64,000 bases of DNA from Zeugodacus cucurbitae (lineage: Eukaryota; Arthropoda; Insecta; Diptera; Tephritidae). The DNA lies in contig NC_071670.1 of assembly GCF_028554725.1 (NCBI RefSeq), positions 47,564,501 to 47,628,500 of the forward strand. Direction: 5' to 3'. Below are positions 11,262 through 23,217 of this stretch, piece by piece. The notes beneath the pieces are model-generated. The model did no database searches and was not told the origin of the DNA. It worked only from the letters and a program-made list of their open reading frames with translations. Within the stretch, counting starts at the first letter, position 1, and each line of letters starts with the position of its first letter. Made by a program: the position numbers and the translations under genes.

Positions 11262-12570
11262 TATAGTTTTGTTCACATAACGGTTGTTTGTAACACCTAA
11301 AACTGAAAGAGTTAGATATAGAGTCATATATACCAAAGTGATCAGGGTAGACGAGTAGATTTGAAATCCGGATGTCTGTCCGTCCGTCCGTCCGTCTCTC
11401 CGTCTGTCCATATGTGCAAGCTGTAACTTGAGTAAAAATTAAGATATCTTGACGAAACTTGGCACAAATATTCCTTGGTACCATAAGAAGATCAAGTTCG
11501 AAAATGGGCAGAATCGGACCATTGCCACGCCCACAAAATGGCGAAAACCAAAAACACATAAAGTGTCATAACTAAGCCATAAATGAAGATATAAAAGTAA
11601 AATTTGGAATAAAGGATCGCACTAGGAGGGGTCATATTTGGATGTAATTTTTTTGTGGAAGTGGGCGTGGCCCCGCCCCCAAATCGGTTATTTGTATTTA
11701 ACTCGCAAACTAATAAAGCTATATAAACCAAACTTTTTGCAGTCGGTTCTCATACATACCCCACCACACACCATAAAAATAGTTGAAATCGGATAATAAC
11801 CACGCCCACCTCCCATACAAAGGTTAGGTTGAAAATTACTAAAAGTGGGTTAACTCACTAACGAAAAACGTCAGAAACACTAAATTTTGCAGAAGAAATA
11901 GCAGAAGGGAGCTGTACTCACATTTTTTTACAAAATGGAAAATGGGCGTGGCATCGCCCACATATGAGTCAAAACCCATATCTCAGGAACTATTCGACCG
12001 ATTCGAATGAAATTCGGTATATAATATTTTCTTGACACCCTGATAACACGGACAGAAAATGGGCGAAATCAGTTCACAACCACTACTACTTACATTATAA
12101 CTCAATTTTGAAATCCATCTTATTGCTTCACATTATAATGTAAACATAAGGAACCAATGAAGATAACGGAATAAAACTTTACACAATTAGTGCATATTGT
12201 TGAAAACGGACCATACCTTTTCAAGGCCCCAGATATCGAACATGTTGAACTCAGCGTCTAAGGATAAATTTTAACCGAAAATATGGGTAAATCTCTCAGA
12301 TATCTCAATTTAATTCAGAGGAAATTGTTTTCTTCTAATAGTGTGTCTCTGTTCCAAAAATTATTAAAATCGGGTCATAACATTTCCATATACCTCATTG
12401 TAGGTTTTTCAAAAGTAACTTCTCCTAGCTCCCATATACCTAATTATAGGTTTTTCAAAAATACGGGGAGTTTTATTCCGCATATATGTATTGGTTAAAT
12501 TTCTTCAATAAATTGCGAGAGTATAAAATGTTTGGTGGCACCCGAACTTAGCTCTACCTTACTTATTTTT
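11228..12570 (+). repeat. DINE/Helentron-like repeat family R, copy B (full length)
   Basis: This is a 1.34-kb noncoding repeat. It opens with a 34-base hairpin and contains a GTCC-type microsatellite at about 11374-11410. It repeats the phrases CCACGCCCAC, GGGCGTGGC and CCATATCTCAGG, and ends with GCGAGAGTATAAAATG followed by CCCGAACTTAG and CCTTACTTATTTTT. The first and last blocks are inverted relative to each other (ATACTCTCGCAA against TTGCGAGAGTAT). A GTCY microsatellite and terminal stem-loops are known features of DINE-1/Helentron-associated repeats, but the assignment is by resemblance only. Short open frames inside it are spurious. Confidence 0.8.
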
Positions 12571-13937
12571 TTTTTAAATTAATTTTAAATAGATTATAGA
12601 GATATAAATCTTTATGTGGACCGAATTCATCTGCCTTAATTCTCAACAACGAAACCTTTCTTAAATCGAACATTGACTGTAACGTTATTTTCCTACCAGT
12701 TAATGTAAAGAATTGGCCAATTATATCTAAAGATAGTTAATAATATACAGACATTTTCGAATAATTATACATTATGTGGGTATCTACTACAATAAAAAGA
12801 ACAAGTCAATGAGCTGAAATTGAGTTAAATTGCCAATGGTGTCGCTAAAAAAACATTTTTCAAAAAAAAAAAAGAGTTTAAACTCAAGTGCTCAATTATT
12901 TTCCACATACTCAATAGCACATATACAGATATAATACGCTCTTTGTGTGTGCTTTACCACACTCCATTTGCGGCATTCTTACTTGCTTTCTTCAGTTCAC
13001 CCAAAGTTATTTCACTTGAGTCACTTTTCTCATTTCCACCGAAATCTAGAACACTTTCTTCTAACTGACTTGCGACGGTTGCTTTTGTTGTTGTAAGCGG
13101 TGCTTTTTTTGCCACTTATCTATTACGCGTGCGCTGGCAGAAGCAATCTGTTTTCTTCGGCAGCCAAACACAATGACAAACACACATATACATATCTACA
13201 ACTGAGTAAATACAAGAGTAATGTGAAAGCAAAGCTGCTCACTCATGTGCATACGATTTCACATTTGTACGAATTTGCTCTTGGCTTTGTGTTGGTGTGT
13301 GCGTGTTTGCACGTGTGTGTGTTTGCTTGTCATTGATTTGTCTTGGCTTTGGTAGCATGACAAATTGTTGCAAACTGTAGTCATGTATGCGGATTATAGT
13401 GAATGCGATTCGTCTTGCCACCAACAACTTGTTGAATAGTTGAAACACCGAAAAAAGAAGCAACCAAAAAATAAAGCAACAATGCGTAAGGACAAAGAAA
13501 GTTTCGGGGTTTTTGTTTTGTGTGTATATATTTTTTTGCTTTGTCAGTGGTAACAACAGTTGGTTATAATAGTTTATTTGGCGATTTGGGAGAGCGTATG
13601 CTTCAACAGCAGGTCATTGAAGTGGATAAAGTATTTGATAATGGTTACTGTTTTGTAGCCAATAGCGCGATAAAGTTGTCAAGCAGTACTTAGAAAGCGC
13701 AAATGCACTGCGAAACTTTATTGTGCTTGACTTTATGATACTGTATGAGCTAGAAAATGTGATTTTCTTATTTTTTGTACTTTGAGGGAAAATGTTCTTA
13801 TATGGATATATAATTTTTGTTTTTTACTTTTTAAGAGGTTCTTGTTAATATATTATTACTGAAGTTAGGTGCGTAGGAAACAATCATAGAATATTAAAGA
13901 CAGTCCTTTGTAATGTCAAAAAATTGAACCCCCTCAC
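12571..13937. other. AT-rich spacer
   Basis: No gene was recognised. Around 13040-13340 there are TTGTTGTTG and GTGTGTGTTTG-like words. Opposing open stretches at 13100-13556 overlap on both strands and are low-complexity, so I treat them as chance. Confidence 0.5.
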
Positions 13938-13941
13938 TTAA

Positions 13942-14583
13942 GGTGCCCCACCCTCCCATTCTCGGTTTCAAAAAATCGTTTTTTTTTAATTTAATTCGAA
14001 TCTATAACTATTCAATAATGTTCCTTTTAAATTTCAAGTGAAAATTTCAAAAATTCTTGAAGATATAGCCGATTGAAGATTGGACGTAGCTAGGTTTAAA
14101 ACCCATGAATTTGCTTCTCAAACAGGGTTTTTACGACTGGCGCATGAGGTTACTCAAAACCTATTAATCCAATCGGTTCCAATTTCAAATCGGTGAAGAT
14201 CTTCTTTACTTTTCAACTGGATTTGTGGCTGAAAAAAGGCGATTATTAAAAACAAAAAGTTTCAAAGGTCTGCCATTTTGTTAATTTTTCTGCGAAATTA
14301 ATAATCCTAATTCATACCAGAGCCAAACATGTAGTCTTTCTAATCCCGTTGGAATTTTTGGTTTCAGGTGTTCCAGTGAGCGGAAATCACATGCGCCGCC
14401 GAAAAGAAAGGCTTCTGTTTGATCACAAAAACAACAACAAAAAAAAGTATTTAAAATTTTTTCTTATTTTTTAAATCTACAAATAAATGTATGCAATGTT
14501 TACAACCCTAAAAAATAATTTATGTTCATTTACCAGCTCATTAAAAATCGTCAAAATTTGAAATCGAGAATAGGGGGGTCCCC
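13942..14583. mobile_element. TTAA-flanked nonautonomous element, second type
   Basis: The element is bounded by TTAA at 13938-13941 and 14584-14587. The ends are inverted: GGTGCCCCACCCTCCCATTC on the left, and GGGGACCCCCCTATTCTCGA read inward from the right. They share the core ATTCTCGRTTTCAAA. Its length (642 bp) is nearly that of the other TTAA-flanked elements (648 and 632 bp). It has no coding capacity. TTAA flanks suggest mobilisation by a piggyBac-type enzyme. Confidence 0.75.
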
Positions 14584-14587
14584 TTAA

Positions 14588-17500
14588 ATTTAAGAATCGA
14601 CAAAGCGCTTGGAACCTACCAAACATCTGCAGCGTCTTCTTACTTCTATGTCCGCTAATTATAGATCTCGCAAAGGCGGTGCATTCAAAATGTCATGAAT
14701 GTTTATAAATGTTAGGAAGATTATACCTCATCATCTTCATGCAGCTTCTGCGTCCAGCTTCCGATAAAACTCTTGGTTTGACCGCATGAATACCGATAGG
14801 ACTGTGGCCAGTTAGAACTCCTATGACTAGAGAAAGATTGACCGTGTTGAGGAGAGTTCCCTTGACCTCTTAACATTACTACTTAAGTAATTAAATTAAA
14901 TGTTAATAAATGTAGCTTACATCTTTCTAAATATTTTAATAAACAAAAATTTCCGTGTATTTCTTGTAAAAAATTTAGACATTTTTAGAGATAGGAAATA
15001 CTCTTTGCTTAATTCTAAATTTTGCGCTTATCGAAACTTGAGTCACAACCCCTCCGAATACACACTCAACATAATCGGCAACGTTAAAATCACCTTTCAT
15101 ATCCACATACGATTTGTATTAAATAATTCGTGTACTTAAAATTAATTAATAGATATCTCCGAGAGGGTCTTGAGGGATGGAAAAATTCTTCTGCCTTAAC
15201 CAAATTTACCAAAATAGTAGTGGTACTTGTCATAAATTCTGCCTTTCCCTTTCTCTCTATTAAGTGGGGGTTCACTGTCCTTGTTGTTAAAAATACACTT
15301 TAGTATTGTATTTTCAGAATTTAATCATCAAAATACTTGACTATTGTGACTTCTAATAATGTAAAAATAGATGTCCAATTGAATCAGTAAGGCAATTTCT
15401 TTACAGTAAGAGTTATCGAACTATGTCCATTAGTTTTAATATCTGTTAGGAGGCTTCTGCTGGGGAGGTAAATTTTTTGATAGAACATATTCATATTTTC
15501 CATTTTTCTATTTATAATTTTCAAGAGATAAAGTAATCTCTGAGTAATCTTTGAAATTGAGTTGCCAAATATTGTTCTTAGACAGACATTTTTTGTGACT
15601 CCTGAATATTTAAACGAATAATAAACCGGAAAATTTTATTTAAAATCTCCTCAATCATAAAATGCCCTTCTGAAAGCTTTCTGGAAATCGATTTGAAAGT
15701 CTAAGTAGACATGTTGATGAACAAAGTTGCATATATGTAAATGAGTGTCAACCTTAAGATGCTTTGGACTGATTTTTGGAAACTATTTTTGGAGCTTTCG
15801 ATTTAAACAAAAGAGTTACCATTAATGGTACTACAAACATCATGGTTTAAAAAAAAAAAAAAGATTTCTGAAATGATTTCTTAATTTTTTGTAATTATCT
15901 GAATTTTGTTAATATCAATAATATTTATTCCCGTATGTTCAGTGTGTATAATACTAAACAGAATTTGTTATTCTAGTTACCATTTGTCGGAAAGGATATA
16001 GTATGTTCCATTTCATATTATTCTAAGTCATTCATACCAATTGTTCAATCACTTCCACAATAATTGAATACAAGCAAATCAAGCGCGAAAGTGAGCCGCT
16101 ATATTCTGACATTCTGAACATACGAATACATATAGAATGTGACGCAGAAATGCCAACATCATTGAATCAAAATTCATCTTCGTCTTCAACAACAACATTA
16201 CACAACCGCCATGACGACAGCTGTGACCGTGTTTAGTTCGAAAGCCTGTCCAAGTGGGACAAAGCCATGACATGACCGAACGATAACCGAGCGAAGTCAT
16301 CAGCGCGGCAGCCTTTGGGCATTCGTCTGCGACATAACTTGTCTATGTATTAGTATTTGGCTTACTTTTTGATTTGATGTTATTAGGAGGGTTAAGGTTG
16401 GAAGGCAGAGGGGCAACAAACACAGACATTTCGTATTCAGTTTCTTTAAGTAATTCGTTGGCTTTACTTGCTATGTTTTGCGCTGAGGCTTTAAGGGCTC
16501 AATTGATTCTCTTACTGTTGTTGTTGCTGCTATTGTTTATGTGTGTATTACAGCCGCTTTGTTGTACTTTGTTTTTTGATATCAACAAATGATGCCATGC
16601 TACTTGTCCTTTATATTCTAGATTTATACATACACACGTATATAAGCAGGGTATTTGTGTGTGTTTGTAAGTGTATTTGAGAATATGCCGGTGTGCGTGG
16701 TAGCTGATTGCGAATTTAGTGATTTTTGCGCTCAAAAGCCCATTATATCATTCATGCGTCCTGAAGAAGAAGACGAAGAAGAAGAAGAGGCAGAAGGTTC
16801 CGGTGTTTAGGTGGATTTTGTTTCACTCGGTAATTGTGCCGAAAATCTCGATATGCATGAGTAGATGAGGTTGCTTAAAGTGCAGAACTGAAGCTGCGGA
16901 ACGATTGAAGAAGGATAAAGCGTACAAAAGGATAGGCGAGTTGAAGTGGCGTTGCCATTATGCTCTGCTTAAGTGTGTTTAAATGCGAGTGTGTGTGTGA
17001 AAACACTGGCTGTCTGGCGCTGATAAGTTTGCTCCCTTCCCACTTTCTTTGTTGTTGTTTTTGTTTTGTCCTTCTCGTACGGTGTGCGTAAATTTCAATT
17101 ACTGTCAGCTTTTAAGGCATTCCTTCTAATGCCTTTTTAATCATAATTTAAGCTCAAACTCATTTAATCATTACGCCGCTGTACCGTTATGCCGTGGAAT
17201 ATTGAAGCAGGGTTGCTGCGAAAATCGTTGCTGACTTTCTCGTCTGCTGGGTGTTGTCTCACAAATTTACGCAAAAATTTTGATCGCTCAAATACGTGGC
17301 ATACTTAGTGGCGTGTAAGCGCACAGGAATCAAACGCATTCAATTCAATTGTTCGGTAATTAAATTTTAAGTCAGCTAAAAATATACTGCGTAGCCCATT
17401 TGTACATTTATATATATTTATATATATTCCCCCTCCGCGTATGCCTTAAATAGCACCTCAAGTGCCTATAAAAAACGTCTAACAGCCAAAAATAAGTTAC

Positions 17501-19404
17501 TCACCACCCAAGCGCTGTGGTGAAGTGGAGAGCGCGCGTAAAATAAAGTGTTCGAGGAATATGTGGTGTGTGGACTGTGTTGGGGCGTCGCGGCCTTCTA
17601 AAACACTTGAGTAGTAGTGTCATTGTCACGCTGCTGCTGAAAACTTTGCTGAAGTTGTCACTTAAGTGCGGGTGTGCATGTATTTTTATTTCATCATTTG
17701 ACATATCGCTCTGGGGAATAAGCAAGGTGTTAGACAGCTACTTTTGGCAAGTTGGTGACAGCAACAGTCAATTGACAAGGATTTACATTTGACTTGGGGC
17801 GGCGAAAGTCTTGTTCTTGTTGAAAGTTAGGCCTATTCATTTCTGGGCGTTTAACTCGTAATTGCCAAAGTTTTTTTGACAACCTTTTAGTGTTCTAGTA
17901 AGTAAAGAAGTGCTTACAGTGTTTTTGTCATCAATTTATTTATATAGATGGATGGTACAATTTTAGTAATTTTTCTTTTTAATATGATTTTCACGAGAAT
18001 ATTAGCAGGTTATTGAGGCTACTTGCAATTTTGGTCCCCTTTTAAACACATCATTTTTCTCCTGAGTATCTATATTTAATACAAATTTGATTTAATTTTA
18101 AGTTTAAAGATTTCTTTGGTAACTTTTGTTCTCATTTTGTTTCTGTTCAAGTTCACCACTTCTTCCAAAATGAGACCAGTGTATAAAAAGTGAATTAAAG
18201 TAGGTCAAAAACCTATATTTTATAATAATGGACCCATTGTTGCCCTATTTATGCCTTTTTATGGTTTTATGGTGAGTGTAACAAGGAATATATTCTTTAA
18301 AGTGAAGGGTTGATTTTGTGGTGGAAATAAAATTCCGCCATTTCTTTAGCACATTTTCTAATAACACTTCTATAAACTATAATTATTTTTAAAATTAGAG
18401 GAATTAATTTCCTATCTGTAATATGGGACTTAGACAGCGGTCCCCATTTTTCTTTCTGATCTTCAAGCTTTTGTCATTATTAACATATATATTCAACGAG
18501 TGTTGCCTTGATTTTTCCTTTTAGAATCTTTTCTAGAATAATTTTATTCAACCTAATTTTTAGAAGTAAAAAAAAAACGTTCCACCAGAGAGGATTATAG
18601 TTAATTTATAGTTGGAGATTGTCCGATGAAAACTTCCCTTAATCCAGCACTTTAAGATAAAGAACCAACCGTTTGTTTTTATTTCCTTGAATACCATAAA
18701 TGTCATCTCATTCAAAACCATGTTATAGAACCGATAAAAAGGAGGCACTTGGGACAAGAATAATATATTTTTGATCTCAAGGTTCACATTTTCTTCGGTG
18801 TTGCTTCTGATCTGATTAGACTCATACAAACTTAACTGAAACGCTTTGCGGAGAAACTTCTATGGTGGAAATATCTGCTATTAAGGTCTTTCCTATATTG
18901 TCGATGCTTATTTGTTAGATAGTTTTATGTGCTTTCCGAAGTCCAGTAGTAAAGTGAATAATAAATTTAGCGTTCTATAATTCTTCTCAAGTTTTCTAGA
19001 TTATCCTGGCTGATGATGGACATATCCCTTATAATTTTTAAGTACAGTTTTCTTTTAATAGTTCCGAGCGGTAACTTAATTACTCCAGCCCAGCCATTAT
19101 CAAATGAGCTGTAGTTGTAGCTGGACACCCTATACTATTTTGGTTAATTAGGTATAGCTTCATCGCTGATCTTAACATCGTCTTATATTTCTCAACGCTT
19201 TATGAAGTGAAAATCGAACTGGTAGTATATCTGCATATACATTCTATATTATTGCCTACTACTGATTTCTGTAGGGAATTTTCTTTTCTCTTGAACCAAT
19301 TCGCGACAATAGAAGCAATACCCTCTTTGAATTGAGAAGTATTGTCTCCCCAGTCGCTTTTGAAGTAAACCTCCTCCTTTTTAATGTCCGATTCCTTATT
19401 AGAT
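14588..19404. other. Long spacer, no gene recognised
   Basis: This is 4.8 kb with no convincing exon. A GAA-rich microsatellite occupies about 16763-16790. TATATATTTA runs lie near 17408-17427. GTTGTTGTTGCTG words occur near 16515-16530 and 17050. Open stretches at 16079-16735 and 17501-17792 overlap in antisense pairs and are low-complexity. Confidence 0.5.
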
Positions 19405-19408
19405 TTAA

Positions 19409-20044
19409 GGGGTTATGTGAGTTTCAGAAGCTAAAAACAATGGTATTTTTACATTTTTTGTTAATATATACTATAATCATATATTTCATTTCAACAATTT
19501 AGAATATCATAGATAGATGTTTAAACAGTATTTTGTGAAATTTTGATTTAAAAATTCCGAAAACTCAGCCATCTCCCATGACATGTGCAAAAAAAGGTCT
19601 TGCGGTGGACATCATAACTCAGGATTAGTTCTTCTAAAAACAATGAACCAATTCTAGTTTATGAATGGAGGAAAAGAGAAAATATTGAAATTTGAATATC
19701 TGACATAATTTCAACCACAAAACTCATAAAAGAATAAAAATATAAAAAAATTCATCGTTCATTAATTAGATAATATTATTTTAAATATATGTGCAAAATT
19801 TGAACAACATTGATTCATAACTTTTCGAGAAATCGCGTTCACCGACTTGAAAATTTGAGTTTTGAGATAAATGCGTTTAAAGTTTTACATTCATACTGAC
19901 GTGGCCTGATGGGCGGAACTTCCAAATCGGGCTGATTTGATATTTTTGGATAATATTTTAAATATATTGCACTATTTAATAAGATATATATTCTTATAAT
20001 TATATATTCTTTTTTTAATTTTGAAATTTTTGAATATAAGAGAG
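19409..20044. mobile_element. Partial TTAA-flanked element next to the RTE
   Basis: A left end, GGGGTTATGTGAG, follows TTAA at 19405-19408 and closely resembles the GGGGTTACAT ends of copies 1 and 2. Inside, at 19857-19880, is the block TTTTGAGATAAATGCGTTTA also found in the other members. The expected right end, at roughly 640 bp, would fall near 20050, where the RTE is inserted, but no right inverted end is visible there or beyond 23217. The copy is incomplete or the assignment is partly wrong. Confidence 0.5.
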
Positions 20045-20057
20045 TAATTGAATATTT
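20045..20057. repeat. RTE target site duplication, left
   Basis: TAATTGAATATTT, repeated exactly at 23205-23217. It marks the 5' junction of the RTE retrotransposon. Confidence 0.92.
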
Positions 20058-23000
20058 GGGTAGCTAACAGACATCCGTTTGGAGGCGAGCTAAAGTGAGA
20101 AGGCGAAGCCCGCTTGTGCGGTTGTGCGTAGGGCTTGGGACCCACCACATAAAAACGAATAACCAGTGAATAAGAAACACAGGCCTCGGATGAGAAACCC
20201 CCCTTTTGATGACGACCACGGCAAACGTATAAAGGACTATGATTTGAGGGCAACCACCTGGAATGTCCGGACTCTTAATTGGGAAGGTGCCTCTGCCCAG
20301 CTGGTTGATGTCCTCATACAACTAAAGGCTGACATCACCGCCGTCCAAGAAGTGCGATGGACGGGACAAGGACGGAAGAAGGTGGGTCCTTGTGACATCT
20401 ACTACAGCGGCCATATAAAGGAGCGCAAATTCGGTGTTGGATTTGTGGTGGGAGAGAGACTACGTCGCCGAGTCCTGACATTCACCCCGGTGGATGAACG
20501 TCTTGCCACAATCCGCATCAAAGCGAGGTTCTTCAACATATCGCTGATTTGCGCCCACGCCCCAACGGAAGAGAAGGACGATGCGACCAAAGATGCTTTC
20601 TATGAGCGCCTAGAACGCATCTATGAGCGCTGCCCCCGCCACGATGTCAAAATCGTGCTTGGCGATTTTAACGCCAGGGTGGGTAAAGAAGGTGTCTTTG
20701 GCACAACAGTCGGAAAATTCAGCCTCCATGACGAAACATCGCCAAACGGCCTGAGGCTGATCGACTTCGCTGGGGCCCGAAATATGGTTGTCTGTAGTAC
20801 CAGATTCCAGCATAAAAAAATTCATCAAGCAACGTGGCTGTCCCCTGATCGAAACACGCGCAATCAAATCGATCACGTTGTGATAGACGGAAGACATGTC
20901 TCCAGTGTTTTAGACGTGCGTACGCTCCGAGGACCAAACATTGACTCGGACCATTATCTAGTAGCAGCAAAGATACGCACTCGCCTCTGTGCAGCAAAGA
21001 ACGCCCGTCAACAAACACAAGGAAGGTTCGACGTCGAAAAGCTGCAATCACAACCGACAGCCGAACGATTTTCTACTCGACTTGCACTCCTGCTCTCTGA
21101 GAGCACTCATCAGCATCTCGATATAAGGGAGCTGTGGAACGGCATCTCAAACTCATTGCATACCGCTGCAGCCGAAACAATTGGTCTCCGGCAACGCCAA
21201 AAAACCAGTTGGTACGATGAGAATTGTCGTTCCGCAGTGGAGAGAAAACAGACTGCCTACCTCGCAACGTTGCGATCGACCACAACACGTTCGGGGTGGG
21301 ATAGATATCGAGAACTGAAGAGGGAAGCGAGACGCATTTGCAGACGTAAAAAGAAAGAGGCCGAAATGCGTGAGTACGAAGAGCTTGAGAAGCTGGCAGA
21401 CAGAGAGAATGCTCGAAAATTTTATGAAAAAATGAAGCGACTTAACGAAGGTTTCAAGACCGGAGCATCCTCATGTAGAGACCAAGGTGGTAATCTGGTA
21501 ACCGATGTCCAGAGCACACTGGGATTATGGAGGGAACACTTCTCCGACCTGCTCAATGGCAGTGAAAGTACAACACCAGGAGATGGCGAACCCGATTCCC
21601 CAATCGATGACGATGGAATAGATGTTCCATTACCCGACCATGAAGAAATTCGAATAGCAATTACCCGCTTGAAGAACAACAAAGCGGCGGGGGCCGATGG
21701 ATTACCGGCCGAGCTATTCAAATACGGCGGCGAAGAACTGATAAGGTGCATGCATCAGCTTCTTTGTAGAATATGGTCGGAAGAAAGCATGCCTGACGAT
21801 TGGAATCTTAGTGTGCTCTGCCCAATCCATAAGAAGGGAGACCCCACAATCTGCGCCAACTACCGTGGTATAAGTCTCCTCAATATCGCATATAAGGTTT
21901 TGTCGAGCGTATTGTGTGAAAGACTAAAGCCCACCGTCAACGAACTGATTGGACCTTATCAGTGTGGCTTTAGACCTGGAAAATCTACAATGGACCAGAT
22001 ATTCACCATGCGCCAAATCTTGGAAAAGACCCGAGAGAGAAGAATCGATACCCACCATCTTTTTATCGATTTTAAAGCTGCCTTCGATAGCACGAAAAGG
22101 AGCTGCCTTTATGCCGCGATGTCTGAATTTGGTATCCCTGCAAAACTAATACGGCTATGTAAGCTGACGTTGAGCAACACCAAAAGCTCCGTCAGGATCG
22201 GGAAGGACCTCTCCGAGCCGTTCGATACCAAACGAGGCTTCAGACAGGGTGACTCACTATCGTGCGACTTCTTCAATCTATTGCTGGAAAAAATAATACG
22301 AGCTGCAGAACTAAATAGAGAGGGTACAATCTTCTACAAGAGTGTACAGCTCCTGGCGTATGCCGATGATATTGATATCATCGGAAGCAACAACCGCGCC
22401 GTTTGTTCTGCGTTTTCCAGACTAGATAAAGAAGCGAAGCGTATGGGTCTGGTGGTGAATGAGGACAAGACGAAATATCTCCTGTCATCAAACAAACAGT
22501 CAGCGCACTCGCGTCTTGGCTCCCACGTCACTGTTGACAGTCATAACTTTGAAGTTGTAGATAATTTCGTTTATCTGGGAACCAGCATTAACAACACCAA
22601 CAATGTCAGCCTTGAAATCCAACGCAGAATCACTCTTGCCAACAGGTGCTACTTTGGACTGAGTAGGCAATTGAAAAGTAAAGTCCTCTCTCGACGAACC
22701 AAAATCAAACTCTATAAGTCGCTCATTATTCCCGTCCTGATGTATGGCGCTGAAGCGTGGACGATGACAACATCCGATGAGACGACTCTTGGGGTTTTCG
22801 AGAGAAAGGTTTTGCGCAAGATTTATGGTCCTCTAAACATTGGCAACGGCGAATACCGCAGACGATGGAACGATGAGCTGTACGATTTATACGACGACAT
22901 TGACATAGTTCAGCGAATAAAAAGACAGCGGCTACGCTGGCTAGGTCATGTTGTCCGAATGGACGAAAACACTCCAGCTCTGAAAGTATTCGATGCAGTA

Positions 23001-23170
23001 CCCGCTGGAGGAAGCCGCGGAAGAGGACGACCTCCACTCCGGTGGAAAGACCAAGTGCAAAGTGACCTGGCTTCACTTGGTGTTTCCAGTTGGCGCCAAA
23101 AAGCAAAAAGGAGGAATGAGTGGCGCGCTCTGGTGGATTCGGCTATAATCGCTTAAAGCGGTTCCTACGC

Positions 23171-23204
<34 letters not shown>
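20058..23204 (+). mobile_element. Full-length RTE-clade non-LTR retrotransposon
   Basis: The element spans 3147 bp between exact 13-bp target duplications. It has a short 5' untranslated region (20058-20189), one long open frame (20190-23156) and a very short 3' region ending in a TA dinucleotide run (23174-23206) rather than poly(A). A single endonuclease-plus-RT frame, no gag-like ORF1 and a microsatellite-like tail are the known layout of RTE elements. No stop or frameshift interrupts the frame, so this copy is recent on the scale of its neighbours and could encode active protein. Three truncated relatives lie elsewhere in the window. Confidence 0.93.
20190..23156 (+). CDS. RTE endonuclease/reverse transcriptase polyprotein
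   Basis: This 988-residue protein nicks target DNA and copies its own RNA at the break (target-primed reverse transcription). The apurinic-type endonuclease covers about residues 20-260: WNVRTL with Asn25, QEVRW with Glu54, GDFNARVG with Asp159 and Asn161, QIDHVV near 229, and SDH at 253-255. The reverse transcriptase covers about 500-790. It shows YRGISLLN, CGFRPGKSTMDQIF, FIDFKAAFD with catalytic Asp627, RGFRQGDSLS, YADD at 724-727 and FVYLGTSI. The C-terminal region carries RLRWLGHVVRM and RGRGRPPLRWKDQV, typical of RTE/BovB-like proteins. The start is the first ATG of the frame, since an in-frame TAA lies at 20160-20162. The length fits the RTE clade (about 950-1000). All catalytic residues I could check are present. 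The frame is much more GC-rich than the flanks. Confidence 0.95.
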   Translation: MRNPPFDDDHGKRIKDYDLRATTWNVRTLNWEGASAQLVDVLIQLKADITAVQEVRWTGQGRKKVGPCDIYYSGHIKERKFGVGFVVGERLRRRVLTFTPVDERLATIRIKARFFNISLICAHAPTEEKDDATKDAFYERLERIYERCPRHDVKIVLGDFNARVGKEGVFGTTVGKFSLHDETSPNGLRLIDFAGARNMVVCSTRFQHKKIHQATWLSPDRNTRNQIDHVVIDGRHVSSVLDVRTLRGPNIDSDHYLVAAKIRTRLCAAKNARQQTQGRFDVEKLQSQPTAERFSTRLALLLSESTHQHLDIRELWNGISNSLHTAAAETIGLRQRQKTSWYDENCRSAVERKQTAYLATLRSTTTRSGWDRYRELKREARRICRRKKKEAEMREYEELEKLADRENARKFYEKMKRLNEGFKTGASSCRDQGGNLVTDVQSTLGLWREHFSDLLNGSESTTPGDGEPDSPIDDDGIDVPLPDHEEIRIAITRLKNNKAAGADGLPAELFKYGGEELIRCMHQLLCRIWSEESMPDDWNLSVLCPIHKKGDPTICANYRGISLLNIAYKVLSSVLCERLKPTVNELIGPYQCGFRPGKSTMDQIFTMRQILEKTRERRIDTHHLFIDFKAAFDSTKRSCLYAAMSEFGIPAKLIRLCKLTLSNTKSSVRIGKDLSEPFDTKRGFRQGDSLSCDFFNLLLEKIIRAAELNREGTIFYKSVQLLAYADDIDIIGSNNRAVCSAFSRLDKEAKRMGLVVNEDKTKYLLSSNKQSAHSRLGSHVTVDSHNFEVVDNFVYLGTSINNTNNVSLEIQRRITLANRCYFGLSRQLKSKVLSRRTKIKLYKSLIIPVLMYGAEAWTMTTSDETTLGVFERKVLRKIYGPLNIGNGEYRRRWNDELYDLYDDIDIVQRIKRQRLRWLGHVVRMDENTPALKVFDAVPAGGSRGRGRPPLRWKDQVQSDLASLGVSSWRQKAKRRNEWRALVDSAIIA

Positions 23205-23206
<2 letters not shown>
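23174..23206. repeat. TA dinucleotide run, RTE 3' tail
   Basis: An uninterrupted AT/TA run directly follows the short 3' untranslated region and overlaps the first bases of the right target duplication. RTE elements commonly end in such short tandem repeats. Confidence 0.9.
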
Positions 23207-23209
<3 letters not shown>

Positions 23210-23217
23210 GAATATTT
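23205..23217. repeat. RTE target site duplication, right
   Basis: TAATTGAATATTT, identical to 20045-20057. Confidence 0.92.

Noticed and set aside
11158..11731. Minus-strand frames in the dispersed repeat, including a Arg/Thr/Asp-rich run
   Set aside because: They come from the GTCC microsatellite and repeat body of family R.
20166..20189. GTG at 20166 as start of the RTE protein
   Set aside because: Eukaryotic initiation at GTG is unlikely; the first ATG of the frame is at 20190, and the frame opens just after a TAA at 20160.
20064..23106. Minus-strand open frames up to 126 codons across the RTE element
   Set aside because: They are antisense shadows of the 988-codon frame, arising from its codon bias.
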